The notes beneath the pieces are model-generated. The model saw only the letters and a list, made by a program, of their open reading frames with translations. It was not told the origin of the DNA and made no database searches. 64,000 bases of DNA, taken from positions 2,294,001-2,358,000 of the forward strand of contig NZ_CP075371.1 of the NCBI RefSeq assembly GCF_018459925.1, written 5' to 3'. The translations under genes and the position numbers were made by a program. Source of the stretch: Nocardioides aquaticus. Its GTDB lineage: Bacteria; Actinomycetota; Actinomycetes; Propionibacteriales; Nocardioidaceae. Position 1 is the first letter of the stretch. Each line of letters starts with the position of its first letter. This document shows positions 7,554 through 15,310 of this stretch, in pieces.

Positions 7554-8834
7554 ATGGCCACCGACAACGACACCACCACCGCACACCCCGTGCCGGCCGG
7601 TGTCCGCGCCCTGTCGGCGAGCGTGACGGCGTTGGCGGAGCGGCCGCTGTTCGCGTTGGACGCCGCCACCACCCGGCAGACGATCGTGGCCCTGTCCGAG
7701 CTGAAGTCGCGCCTCGCGGCCTACGAGTACGCCGTCCTGGCCCACGCCGAGGAGGTCCAGGTCGGCGCCGACACCGGCTGCACCTCCACCGGTGTCTGGG
7801 CCGCCAACGCCACCCGCTCGCCGAAGAACGTCACCGCCGCCCAGGTGAAGCTGGCCACCGCCCTGGAGTCCCGGTGGCACCGTGTGCGGGACGCGCTGGC
7901 CGACGGTGTCATGAACCCCGATCAGGTCCGGGTCGTGGTGAACGCGTTGGAGGACCTCCCCGACGACCTCGACGCAGCCCTCCTGGTCCAGGCCGAGGAG
8001 GCACTGGTCGCCTACGCCGTCGAGTTCGCTCCCACCGAGCTCAAGCAGCTCGGCGCGCACATCCTGACCCTGATCGCACCGCAGGTCGGTGAGGAGATCG
8101 ACCGCAAGAGGCTCGAAGCCGCTGAGGCGAAGGCCGCGCAGAAGCGCAGGTTCACGCTGTCGTTCGACGGGCACGGCACCGCGCACGGGCGGTTCACGAT
8201 CCCCGAAGTCCAAGGGCAGATGCTGCAGAAGCTCCTCCACGGGTTCGCTGCCCCTGGCCACGTCAACTGCACCTCCGCCAGCGACGACCCCGAGGGTGGG
8301 AAGCGGGAGTGGGTCAAGGGCCGCCCGTCGGCGCAGAAGCTGGGTGAGGCGTTCTGCGAGCTCATCGAGAACTACCCCCGCACGAGCGCACCGAAGGTCG
8401 GGGGAACGTCCGCGACGGTCGTGGTCGCGACGTTCCTCAAGGATCTCCAGGACGGCCTCGGGACCGCCACCCTGGACACCGGTGGGGAGATGACGGTCGC
8501 GCAGGTCCGGCGTCTGGCGTGCGAGGCCGAGATCATCCCGGTCGTCCTCGGCGGCGACGGGGAGATCCTCGACCTCGGCGACGGCAAGCGGTTGTTCTCC
8601 ACCCCGCAACGGATCGCGATCGCGCTGCGTGACACGACGTGCACCGCCAGAGGCTGTGACTGGCCCGCCTACCTGTGCCATTTCCATCACGACACCTGGG
8701 TCTCCAAGGGTGGCAAGACCGACCTCAAGGACGGGCGGCTGCTGTGTCCGCACCACCACGCCCGCGCCCACGACCCCACCTACGACATGACCGTCCACGC
8801 CGACAACGAGGTCACCTTCCACCGACGGACATAA
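7554..8834 (+). CDS. DUF222 domain protein with HNH endonuclease motif (13E12 family)
   Basis: A 426-residue protein from ATG 7554. The N-terminal two-thirds is the DUF222 helical region (for example ALSELKSRLAAYEYAVLAHA). The C-terminus carries the HNH core: CTARGCDWPAYLCHFHHD, then KGGKTDLKDGRLLCPHHH. The Cys residues and the HH/HHH clusters are the metal-binding and catalytic elements of HNH nucleases. Nocardioides and related genomes carry many DUF222-HNH copies, and Mycobacterium tuberculosis calls them 13E12 repeats. Their biological role is not settled, although mobility or recombination has been proposed. Supporting this, a long inverted repeat and a 38-bp dispersed repeat follow the gene directly. 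Its upstream region (7440-7553) is AT-richer than the surroundings. Confidence 0.9.
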   Translation: MATDNDTTTAHPVPAGVRALSASVTALAERPLFALDAATTRQTIVALSELKSRLAAYEYAVLAHAEEVQVGADTGCTSTGVWAANATRSPKNVTAAQVKLATALESRWHRVRDALADGVMNPDQVRVVVNALEDLPDDLDAALLVQAEEALVAYAVEFAPTELKQLGAHILTLIAPQVGEEIDRKRLEAAEAKAAQKRRFTLSFDGHGTAHGRFTIPEVQGQMLQKLLHGFAAPGHVNCTSASDDPEGGKREWVKGRPSAQKLGEAFCELIENYPRTSAPKVGGTSATVVVATFLKDLQDGLGTATLDTGGEMTVAQVRRLACEAEIIPVVLGGDGEILDLGDGKRLFSTPQRIAIALRDTTCTARGCDWPAYLCHFHHDTWVSKGGKTDLKDGRLLCPHHHARAHDPTYDMTVHADNEVTFHRRT

Positions 8835-8847
8835 GCCGACCCAGCTC

Positions 8848-8898
8848 GGTCGATGGGTGATCTGCACCCACCAGGTGCACGGGGATCACCCATCGACC
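8848..8898. repeat. Nested inverted repeat behind the DUF222-HNH gene
   Basis: Perfect 15-bp arms GGTCGATGGGTGATC (8848-8862) and its reverse complement (8884-8898) enclose a second hairpin, TGCACC-CACCA-GGTGCA (8863-8879). It lies 14 bp after the stop codon. No T-run follows, so it is not a classical terminator, although it could end transcription or mark the end of a mobile unit. Confidence 0.85.
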
Positions 8899-8908
8899 TG
8901 CGGAGGTT

Positions 8909-8946
8909 GGTCTCGAGACGCTCGCTGCGCTCGCTCCTCGACCACC
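8909..8946 (+). repeat. 38-bp dispersed repeat, copy 1
   Basis: Begins GGTCTCGAGACGCTCGCTGC and ends TCGACCACC. It is identical over 38 bp to 52957-52994 inside sbcC. A degenerate relative occurs at about 7405-7436. The same type of repeat is frequent near DUF222-HNH genes in Nocardioides and allied genomes. It begins with the palindrome-like GGTCTCGAGAC. Confidence 0.9.
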
Positions 8947-9031
8947 CGGGTTCGACCGACCCCGTACCCGTCCGAAACCGCTACGCCGCGCCCAGGGTCG
9001 CTCGTCACCGGGTCTCGAGACACCCCGGAGG

Positions 9032-9673
9032 TCAGGCGTCGGTGTGCCGCGAACGCTCGGCGAGTCGTACTGCCGCGTGCAGGACCAGGCCGGCCTCCTC
9101 TGGGTCGGACACGGCCCGCTCCGGCACCGCGCCGCCGAGCAGCGCCGCCGGGCCGGTCAGCCACGCCCACACCCGCCACGGGTCCATCCCGGCGGCCAGC
9201 AGCGGCTCGAGCACCGGGGCGAGGTCGGCCCTCACCTCTCCGTCCGCCGTGAGCTGGAAGGCGGGGATGAGGACCTGCTCCCCGGCGTTCACCAGCAGGA
9301 GCCGGTGGGTCGACGCGGCCTTGTGCACCGCGAACCGGGTCGCGTCCACGCTCGTCCCGCGGACCTCTGCGAGCGAGGGGTAGTCGTGCCAGCGGCCCGC
9401 CAACAGCTCCTCCCGCACCCTTGCCCGGCGGGCGACCTGGACCAGGCCGACGGGGACGGCGTGCTCCGGCTGGGAGCCCTGCTGGCGGAGCAGCGCGTCG
9501 AGCCGTTCGATCTCGTCGTCGCTCAGCGCCCGGCCGGTGAGCGGGTCGGTCCATCCCGCACGGCCCTGGTCGTCCCGGGCCACGGTCGGCAGACCGGACT
9601 CCGCCAGGGCGTCGGCGAGGCCCAGGGCCTCCAGCCGGGCAGCGAGGCGGTCACCAGGGCGTTCGTCGGTCAT
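9032..9673 (-). CDS. Hypothetical protein with a possible MbcA/ParS-like C-terminal domain
   Basis: A 213-residue protein from ATG 9673, with CAGGCT seven bases upstream (leaderless). The N-terminal half contains TDPLTGRALSDDEIERLDAL. The C-terminal half (PAFQLTADGEVRADLAPVLE, then PWRVWAWLTGPAALLGGAVP and AVRLAERS) resembles the DUF2384/toxin-binding domain of MbcA/ParS/Xre antitoxins, which has the same tryptophan-leucine-glycine-proline pattern. No RES-type toxin gene is adjacent: the neighbours are DUF2237 and the DUF222 gene. The resemblance may therefore reflect only a related fold. Confidence 0.6.
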   Translation of the reverse strand: MTDERPGDRLAARLEALGLADALAESGLPTVARDDQGRAGWTDPLTGRALSDDEIERLDALLRQQGSQPEHAVPVGLVQVARRARVREELLAGRWHDYPSLAEVRGTSVDATRFAVHKAASTHRLLLVNAGEQVLIPAFQLTADGEVRADLAPVLEPLLAAGMDPWRVWAWLTGPAALLGGAVPERAVSDPEEAGLVLHAAVRLAERSRHTDA

Positions 9674-9781
9674 GCGCCCCAGCCTGCCCCACCCCTCGCA
9701 GCGCCGCCCGGCCCCGGTGCTCGCCGTGCCCCCTCCAGCCGGGCGGACCGTCCAGATCCCGGCAGGTGGGAGGATGGTGCG

Positions 9782-10171
9782 GTGAGCGAGCGCAACGTCC
9801 TCGGCGGCGAGCTGGAGCCCTGCGGCACCGACCCGATGACCGGGTTCTTCCGCGACGGGTGCTGCCGCACCGGCGAGCAGGACCAGGGCAGCCACACGAT
9901 CTGCGCGGTCGCCACCGCGGAGTTCCTGGACCACCAGCGCAGCATCGGCAACGACCTGTCTCGGCCGATGCCGGCGTACTCGTTCCCCGGCCTCGTACCG
10001 GGGGACCGCTGGTGCGTCACGGCCCTCAACTGGGCGCGGGCCCACCGCGACGGCGTGGCGGCCCCGGTGGTGCTCGCCTCCACCAACGAGGCCGTGCTGC
10101 GGCTGGTGCCGCTCGAGCTCCTGCAGCAGCACGCGGTGGACGTGCCCTCCGATCCGAGCGGGCTCGTCTGA
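9782..10171 (+). CDS. DUF2237 family protein
   Basis: A 129-residue soluble protein from GTG 9782 (GAGGAT six bases upstream, leaderless). It shows the DUF2237 signature: NVLGGELEPCGTDPMTGFFR and DGCCRTGEQDQGSHTICAVA, then FLDHQRSIGNDLSRPMP and PGDRWCVTALNWARA. The conserved Cys residues (PCGT, GCCRT) and the invariant GNDLS are present, and the length is normal. The family is widespread but has no known function. It is divergent from the preceding gene and ends 7 bp from the convergent MocR gene. Confidence 0.85.
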   Translation: MSERNVLGGELEPCGTDPMTGFFRDGCCRTGEQDQGSHTICAVATAEFLDHQRSIGNDLSRPMPAYSFPGLVPGDRWCVTALNWARAHRDGVAAPVVLASTNEAVLRLVPLELLQQHAVDVPSDPSGLV

Positions 10172-10178
10172 GCCGGTG

Positions 10179-11597
10179 TCACCGACCGGGGGCCGCCGCT
10201 GCGAGCTCCCGGCCGAGGATGCGCGCGCCCTCGGCGAAGTCCGCCGGGCGGGGGCCGGCGAAACCCAGCCGGAGGTACGGCGCGGGCGGCTCGGCGGGGA
10301 ACCAGTCGGCGCCGTCGGCGACGGCCAGACCGGCGCGGCTGCAGCGCTGCACCAGGTCCGGTACGTCCGTGCCGGCCGGCAGGCGTAGCCACAGGTTGAG
10401 CCCGCCTGCAGGGACCTGCTCGAGCACGCCGTCCGGCACGTGCTCGCGCAGCGCGCCGGCCAGCAGGTCCCGCCGGCCGTGGAGCTGCTCGCGCAGGCGT
10501 CGCAGGTGGGTGCGCCACCCGGGCTGGGTCACCACGTCGAGGGCGGCGGCCTGCAGCAGACCGCTGACGTAGAGCGACTCCGCGGCCCGGTCGGCGAGGA
10601 CCCGCTCTCGTACGGGCCCCCGGGCCACCAGTGCGGCGACCCGCAGCGAGGGGGACACGCTCTTGGTCAGCGAGCGCAGGTAGACCACGTGGCCCGTGTC
10701 GTCGAGCGACGCCAGCGGCAGCGGGGTGGTGGTGATGCCGAGGTCGTGCGCCCAGTCGTCCTCCACCAGGAAGGCGTCGTGCGCCCGGGCGACCGCGAGC
10801 ACCTCGGCCCCGCGGGCCGGGGTCCACTGCGCCCCGGTGGGGTTGGCGTAGTGCGGCTGCACGTAGCAGGCCCGTGCCCCGGTCTCGGCGAAGGCGCGGT
10901 CGAGCCGGGCCGGGTCCGGCCCGTCGTGCCCGCTGGGTACCGCCACCACCCGCACCCCGGCCTGCTCGGCGGCGCGCAGGGCGCCCCAGTAGGTGGGGGA
11001 CTCCACCAGCAGCGCCTCTCCCGGGGCCACCAGGGCGCGGAAGACCGAGCTCAGGCCGCTCTGGCTGCCGGGCAGGACGACCACCTCGTGCGCGGCGGGC
11101 GGCGTCACGTCCACCGGGGTGGTGGTGGCCAGCTCCGAGGCGAACCAGGCGCGCAGCCCCGGCAGGCCCTCGCTCGGCGGCCGGACCAGCGCCGCGTCGG
11201 ACCGGGCGGCCCGGCCGAGGGCGGCGCGCACCAGCCGCTCCGGCAGCAGGGCGGGGTCGGGGTAGCCGGAGTGCAGGGCGATCACGTCGTCCGACGTCGT
11301 GCGCAGCGCCGCGGGCACACCGGGGGAGCGGGCCGGGGGCGGGCGCAGGGCCGCGGTCTGCCAGCCGAGGTCGGCGGTGCGCACCGGGCGTGCGGCGCGC
11401 ACGAACGTGCCCGCGCCCGGACGGGTCTCCACGAGTCCCTGCGTCGACAGCGTCCGCAGCGCCCGCTGCACGGTGACCGGGCTGGCGCCGTGCTCGGCGA
11501 CCAGGGCCCGCGTCGACGGCAGCCGCGACCCCGGGGCGGCCGTGCCGATCCACTCCCGCAGCGCCGCCGCGATCCGTCCGCTGCTATCGTCATCCAT
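10179..11597 (-). CDS. MocR/PdxR family regulator (GntR helix-turn-helix fused to aminotransferase fold)
   Basis: A 472-residue protein from ATG 11597. Residues ~1-75 are a GntR winged helix (GSRLPSTRALVAEHGASPVT, VETRPGAGTFVRA). Residues ~100-472 form a fold-type-I aminotransferase domain that would bind PLP, with VLPGSQSGLSSVFRAL, YVQPHYANPTGAQWT and the PLP-lysine motif YLRSLTKSVSPSLR. MocR proteins often control neighbouring transport or PLP/amino-acid genes. The divergent EamA exporter is the obvious target. The start codon overlaps that of the exporter on the other strand, so no normal 5' untranslated region is possible between them. A dyad at 11607-11623 may be its operator. Confidence 0.88.
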   Translation of the reverse strand: MDDDSSGRIAAALREWIGTAAPGSRLPSTRALVAEHGASPVTVQRALRTLSTQGLVETRPGAGTFVRAARPVRTADLGWQTAALRPPPARSPGVPAALRTTSDDVIALHSGYPDPALLPERLVRAALGRAARSDAALVRPPSEGLPGLRAWFASELATTTPVDVTPPAAHEVVVLPGSQSGLSSVFRALVAPGEALLVESPTYWGALRAAEQAGVRVVAVPSGHDGPDPARLDRAFAETGARACYVQPHYANPTGAQWTPARGAEVLAVARAHDAFLVEDDWAHDLGITTTPLPLASLDDTGHVVYLRSLTKSVSPSLRVAALVARGPVRERVLADRAAESLYVSGLLQAAALDVVTQPGWRTHLRRLREQLHGRRDLLAGALREHVPDGVLEQVPAGGLNLWLRLPAGTDVPDLVQRCSRAGLAVADGADWFPAEPPAPYLRLGFAGPRPADFAEGARILGRELAAAAPGR

Positions 11598-12564
11598 GAA
11601 CAAGCATGATAGCGCTACTATCAGACGGGCTTCACCGCTTCCCCCACGGCTCGTCGGCCCGGCCTGGGGTCTTCTCGGGGTCGTCGGCTTCTCGCTGACG
11701 GTGCCGCTGACCCGACTGGCCGTCGCCGACCTGCCGCCGCTGCTGGTCGGGTGCGGCCGGGCCGTGGTCGCCGCGCTCCTGGCCGGGCTGTGCCTGGCAC
11801 TGACCCGCCAGCGGCTGCCGACCAGCCACCAGTGGGGCCGGCTGGCCGTCGTCGGCGGCGGGGTCGTCGTGGGGTTCCCGATGCTCACCTCCTTCGCGCT
11901 GACCTCCGTGCCGGCCACCCACGGCGCCGTCGTGATCGCCGTGCTGCCGGCGGCGACGGCGGTCGCCACCGTGCTGCGCACCGGGGAGCGTCTGCCGCCC
12001 GTCTTCTGGGTCGCCGCCCTCGCGGGCGCGGCGGCCGCGATGGTCTTCGCGGGGCTGCAGGGCGCCGGCCCGGACCGGGTCGGGTGGGCCGACCTGCTGC
12101 TGCTCGGCGCCGTGGTCGCGGCGGCCACGGGGTACGCCGAGGGCGGACTGCTGGCCCGCGAGATCGGTGCGTGGCAGACCGTGTCGTGGGCGCTGGTGCT
12201 CTGCGTGCCGCTGACGGCCACGCTCACGGCCGTCTCCCTCGTCGACCAGGGGCTCCCGTCGGCCGGCCCGTCGGCCTGGGCGGCCTTCGGCTACCTCGGG
12301 GTCGTCAGCACGTTCCTGGCCTTCGTCGCGTGGTACCGCGGCCTGGGCATCGGCCCGATGGCCTCCGTCAGCCAGGTCCAGCTCGCGCAGCCGGTGGTCA
12401 GCCTCGGCTGGGCCGCCCTGCTGCTGGGCGAGCAGGTCGGGCCGACCACCCTGCTCGGCGGCCTCGTGGTGGTCGGCTGCGCCGCGGGCGCGGTGCGCGT
12501 ACGCCTCGCGGCGTCCCACCCCATACCCCGTCCGGCGCCCCGGGCCGCTTCACTGCCCGGGTGA
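11596..12564 (+). CDS. EamA (DMT superfamily) transporter
   Basis: A 322-residue membrane protein of ten predicted helices made of two EamA repeats (GPAWGLLGVVGFSLTVPLTR; then FGYLGVVSTFLAFVAWYRGL and the conserved end SVSQVQLAQPVVSLGWAALL). Members export amino acids or other metabolites; the substrate is not evident. ATG 11596 is the only plausible start, because no ATG or GTG occurs in frame before the first helix. It shares two bases with the start codon of the divergent MocR gene, its likely regulator. The end of the gene is followed by a 74-bp palindromic repeat. Confidence 0.85.
   Translation: MNKHDSATIRRASPLPPRLVGPAWGLLGVVGFSLTVPLTRLAVADLPPLLVGCGRAVVAALLAGLCLALTRQRLPTSHQWGRLAVVGGGVVVGFPMLTSFALTSVPATHGAVVIAVLPAATAVATVLRTGERLPPVFWVAALAGAAAAMVFAGLQGAGPDRVGWADLLLLGAVVAAATGYAEGGLLAREIGAWQTVSWALVLCVPLTATLTAVSLVDQGLPSAGPSAWAAFGYLGVVSTFLAFVAWYRGLGIGPMASVSQVQLAQPVVSLGWAALLLGEQVGPTTLLGGLVVVGCAAGAVRVRLAASHPIPRPAPRAASLPG
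11607..11623. promoter_or_regulatory. Possible MocR operator
   Basis: The dyad TGATAG-N5-CTATCA lies 11 bp inside the EamA coding region, next to the shared start codons. A further half-site CTATCG sits at 11584-11589. MocR regulators typically bind a set of direct and inverted half-sites between divergent genes. Assignment is by position only. Confidence 0.45.
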
Positions 12565-12585
12565 CCGGCCGGCCGGCCGGAGCCG

Positions 12586-12659
12586 GCTGTAACGCTGTGT
12601 TACTCCATCTCGCGCATCGTCACGACACCGCACCAGATGAAGTAACACAGCGTTACAGC
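12586..12659. repeat. 74-bp palindromic element, copy 1
   Basis: Perfect 18-bp arms GCTGTAACGCTGTGTTAC (12586-12603) and its reverse complement (12642-12659) around a 38-nt centre. The stem extends inward by seven pairs with one mismatch. The second copy (41507-41580) has identical arms and a centre of the same length, 28 of 38 bases matching. It lies between the convergent EamA and AraC genes and supplies the TAA stop of the latter. This could be a REP- or MITE-like element or a bidirectional terminator. Confidence 0.9.
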
Positions 12660-13732
12660 GCGCCCAGCGCGCCCAGCGCGCCCGGCACGCCCGGCACGCC
12701 CGGCACGCCCGGCACGCCCGGCCCGGACCGGCCGACCCGCCGCACCTCCCGCGGCGTCCGCCCGAACCACCGGCGGCAGGCCCGGGTGAGCACCGACTGC
12801 TCGGCCAGGCCGAGCAGGCCGGCGACCTGGCTGAGCGGCAGGTCGGTGTCGAGGAGGTAGCCCTCGGCCGCCCGGCGCCGCTCCGCGTCCAGGACGGCGG
12901 CGAAGGTGGTGCCCTCGGCGGCCAGGCGGCGCTGCAGGGTGCGGGCGTGCAGGCCGAGCAGGCGGGCGACGGCGGCGACCTCCGGCGTCCCGGTCCCGAG
13001 CAGCTCCCGGACGGCGCCGTGCACCCGCGGCGCCACGGTGTCGTCGAGCGCCGGCGACTGCCGGTCCAGGAACTCCAGGGCGAGTCGGCGGACCGTCTCG
13101 TCGCGCCCCGAGAGCGGCAGCGCGCCCAGGCTGCTGGGCAGCCGCAGCATCGCCGCCGGCCGGCCGAAGCGGACCCGGGCGCCGAAGAACTCCTCGTAGG
13201 CCGCGGCCGGTGCGACGGGGTCGTAGGGCAGGTCCACGGTGCGCAGGCCGTACGTGCCCCCGACCAGCGTGCCGATGTTGCGGTGCAGGGAGGCCAGGCT
13301 CAGGTCGGTGCCCTGCCGCGGCGGGACGATGCCGGCCGGGGTCACGTCCAGGCGCAGCCCCTCGACCCCCCGCACGCCGTCGGGGTCGGGGACCGAGGTG
13401 ATCCGCATCGCGGGGGCGTGGACGAAGAGGTAGCGCGTGCTGCACGCCAGCGCGTCGGCCACGGTGGGGGAGTTCTCGATGGCCAGCGCCAGCGGGCCGA
13501 GCAGGGAGAGGTCCTGGCGCCGGGCGATCCGCAGCCCGAGGTCGGGCCGGTCCAGCTCGGCAGCCGCCAGCTCGAGCACCCCGGCCAGCGCCAGGTCGGG
13601 CACCAGCAGGTCGTCGGTGTCGAGCGCCGCCGGGTCCAGCCCGGACCGCCGGGCCAGCGCCTCCGCGTCGCCCCCGAGCGCGGTGACCTCGTCGCGGAAC
13701 CCGCGCAGCCCGGCGGAGCGGATGACCGACAT
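12653..13732 (-). CDS. AraC family regulator, VirS-like
   Basis: A 359-residue protein from ATG 13732. Residues ~20-200 match the ligand-sensing domain of VirS/OruR/ArgR-type AraC proteins (LDTDDLLVPDLALAGVLELA, FVHAPAMRITSVPD). Residues ~245-335 are the double helix-turn-helix (VARLLGLHARTLQRRLAAEG, LDTDLPLSQVAGLLGLAEQS, then FGRTPREVRR). It is divergent from a flavin monooxygenase and an alcohol dehydrogenase, the arrangement of virS-mymA in M. tuberculosis, and probably activates them. The C-terminus is odd: 9-bp satellite DNA encodes (Gly-Val-Pro)4 and (Gly-Ala-Leu)3, and the stop codon lies in the 74-bp palindromic element. The ancestral gene therefore probably ended earlier. Confidence 0.85.
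   Translation of the reverse strand: MSVIRSAGLRGFRDEVTALGGDAEALARRSGLDPAALDTDDLLVPDLALAGVLELAAAELDRPDLGLRIARRQDLSLLGPLALAIENSPTVADALACSTRYLFVHAPAMRITSVPDPDGVRGVEGLRLDVTPAGIVPPRQGTDLSLASLHRNIGTLVGGTYGLRTVDLPYDPVAPAAAYEEFFGARVRFGRPAAMLRLPSSLGALPLSGRDETVRRLALEFLDRQSPALDDTVAPRVHGAVRELLGTGTPEVAAVARLLGLHARTLQRRLAAEGTTFAAVLDAERRRAAEGYLLDTDLPLSQVAGLLGLAEQSVLTRACRRWFGRTPREVRRVGRSGPGVPGVPGVPGVPGALGALGAL
12659..12721 (-). repeat. 9-bp satellite encoding the tail of the AraC regulator
   Basis: Seven 9-bp units: CGCGCCCAG twice, CGCGCCCGG once and CACGCCCGG four times on the plus strand. On the coding strand they read as Gly-Val-Pro and Gly-Ala-Leu triplets. The tract directly abuts the 74-bp element. 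Such tracts expand and contract by slippage in units of three codons without changing frame. Confidence 0.9.
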
Positions 13733-13801
13733 GTCGTCCAGGATCAACGACTTGTCGCGCAGGATCAAGAATGGCGGTGTCCGACGGCGCAGGATGGAGC
13801 C

Positions 13802-15310
13802 ATGAGCACCGACGACCTCCCCCTGCCCGCCCACGTCGACGTCGTCGTGGTCGGCGCCGGCCTGTCCGGCATCGGCGCGGGCTACCGCCTGCAGACCGAG
13901 TGCCCCGACCGCGGCTACCTGATCCTGGAGTCCCGCGAGACCATGGGCGGCACCTGGGACCTGTTCACCTACCCCGGCGTCCGCTCCGACTCCGACATGT
14001 TCACCCTCGGCTACCAGTTCAAGCCCTGGCGCGAGGCCAAGGCGATCGCCGACGGCCCCTCGATCCTGCGCTACATCCAGGAGACCGCCGCCGAGTTCGG
14101 CATCGACGAGCACATCCGGTACTCGACCAAGGTGGTCTCCGCCGACTTCTCCACCGCCGAGGCGCGCTGGACGCTGACCCTGGACCACCGCGGCGAGCGC
14201 ACCACGATGACCTGCGACTTCCTCTACTCCTGCGCGGGCTACTACGACTACGACGACACCTACACCCCCGACTTCCCGGGGATCGAGGAGTACGCCGGGA
14301 CGGTCGCCCACCCGCAGTTCTGGCCGGCCGACCTGGACTACAGCGACCAGAAGGTCGTCGTGATCGGCAGCGGCGCCACCGCGGTGACGCTGGTGCCGTC
14401 GATGACCAGCGGCGAGGGCCGCGCCGAGCACGTCACGATGCTCCAGCGCAGCCCCACCTGGATCAGCGCCGTGCCCAGCCGCGACGCCAAGGCCGACTTC
14501 CTGCGCGCCCACCTGCCGGCGGGCCTGGCCCACACGCTGGTGCGGTCGAAGAACATCGCCTTCGGCACGGCGTTCTACCAGTTCTGCCAGCAGCGCCCGC
14601 AGCAGGCGCGCAAGCTGCTGCTCGGGATGACGATGAAGCTGCTCGGTGACGAGCAGATGGTCGCCGACCACTTCACGCCGACCTACGACCCCTGGGACCA
14701 GCGCCTGTGCGCGGTGCCCAGCGGCGACCTCTTCAAGGCGATCAAGGCCGGCGATGCCGAGGTCGTCACCGACACCATCGACTCGTTCGTGCCCGAGGGG
14801 ATCCGGCTCAGCTCGGGGCGGGTGCTCGAGGCCGACGTCGTGGTCACCGCGACCGGCCTGCAGCTGCTGGCCTTCGGCGGGATCAGCCCGCAGGTCGACG
14901 GCGAGACCGTCCCGCTGTCGGAGCAGTTCGTCTGGCAGGGGGCGATGATGACCGGCGTCCCGAACTTCGCGGTCTGCATCGGCTACACCAACGCCTCCTG
15001 GACCCTGCGCGCCGACCTGTCCCACAAGCTGGTCTGCAAGGTCCTGAACTGGATGGACGGCCACGACTACGCCGCGGTCGAGCCGCGCCCGGACCGCGAC
15101 CTCACCGAGCGGCCGCTGCTCGACCTGGCCGCCGGCTACGTGCAGCGCTCGATCGACGCCTTCCCGCGCCAGGGCGACTCCGGGCCGTGGCGGGTGCGGC
15201 AGAACTACGTGCTGGACTCGATCACCACGCTGCGCACCAACCTCGCCAAGACGCTCGCGCCGACGCCGCGGTCGGCCGTACGCCGCGCGCAGGACGAGAA
15301 GGTCGCCTGA
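13802..15310 (+). CDS. Flavin-containing monooxygenase / Baeyer-Villiger type, MymA-like
   Basis: A 502-residue protein from ATG 13802 (GGAG in front, and CAGGAT at leaderless distance). It has two dinucleotide-binding motifs: VVVVGAGLSGIGAGYRL for FAD (residues ~14-30) and VVVIGSGATAVTL for NADPH (residues ~183-195). Between them lies a variant of the FxGxxxHxxxW fingerprint, YAGTVAHPQFW. GGTWDLFTYPGVRSDSDMFT is typical of Baeyer-Villiger monooxygenases. Such enzymes insert oxygen into ketones or oxidise heteroatoms; the nearest well-known relative by context is mycobacterial MymA. The stop codon overlaps the next start (ATGA), so it forms an operon with the alcohol dehydrogenase. A path in which an alcohol is oxidised to a ketone or aldehyde and then oxygenated is plausible, but the substrate is unknown. 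Confidence 0.88.
   Translation: MSTDDLPLPAHVDVVVVGAGLSGIGAGYRLQTECPDRGYLILESRETMGGTWDLFTYPGVRSDSDMFTLGYQFKPWREAKAIADGPSILRYIQETAAEFGIDEHIRYSTKVVSADFSTAEARWTLTLDHRGERTTMTCDFLYSCAGYYDYDDTYTPDFPGIEEYAGTVAHPQFWPADLDYSDQKVVVIGSGATAVTLVPSMTSGEGRAEHVTMLQRSPTWISAVPSRDAKADFLRAHLPAGLAHTLVRSKNIAFGTAFYQFCQQRPQQARKLLLGMTMKLLGDEQMVADHFTPTYDPWDQRLCAVPSGDLFKAIKAGDAEVVTDTIDSFVPEGIRLSSGRVLEADVVVTATGLQLLAFGGISPQVDGETVPLSEQFVWQGAMMTGVPNFAVCIGYTNASWTLRADLSHKLVCKVLNWMDGHDYAAVEPRPDRDLTERPLLDLAAGYVQRSIDAFPRQGDSGPWRVRQNYVLDSITTLRTNLAKTLAPTPRSAVRRAQDEKVA

Noticed and set aside
12600..13445. Open frame crossing the 74-bp element and running antisense-frame through the AraC gene
   Set aside because: Composition is shadow-like; the similarity of short peptides encoded by both element copies follows from the repeated DNA, not from a gene.
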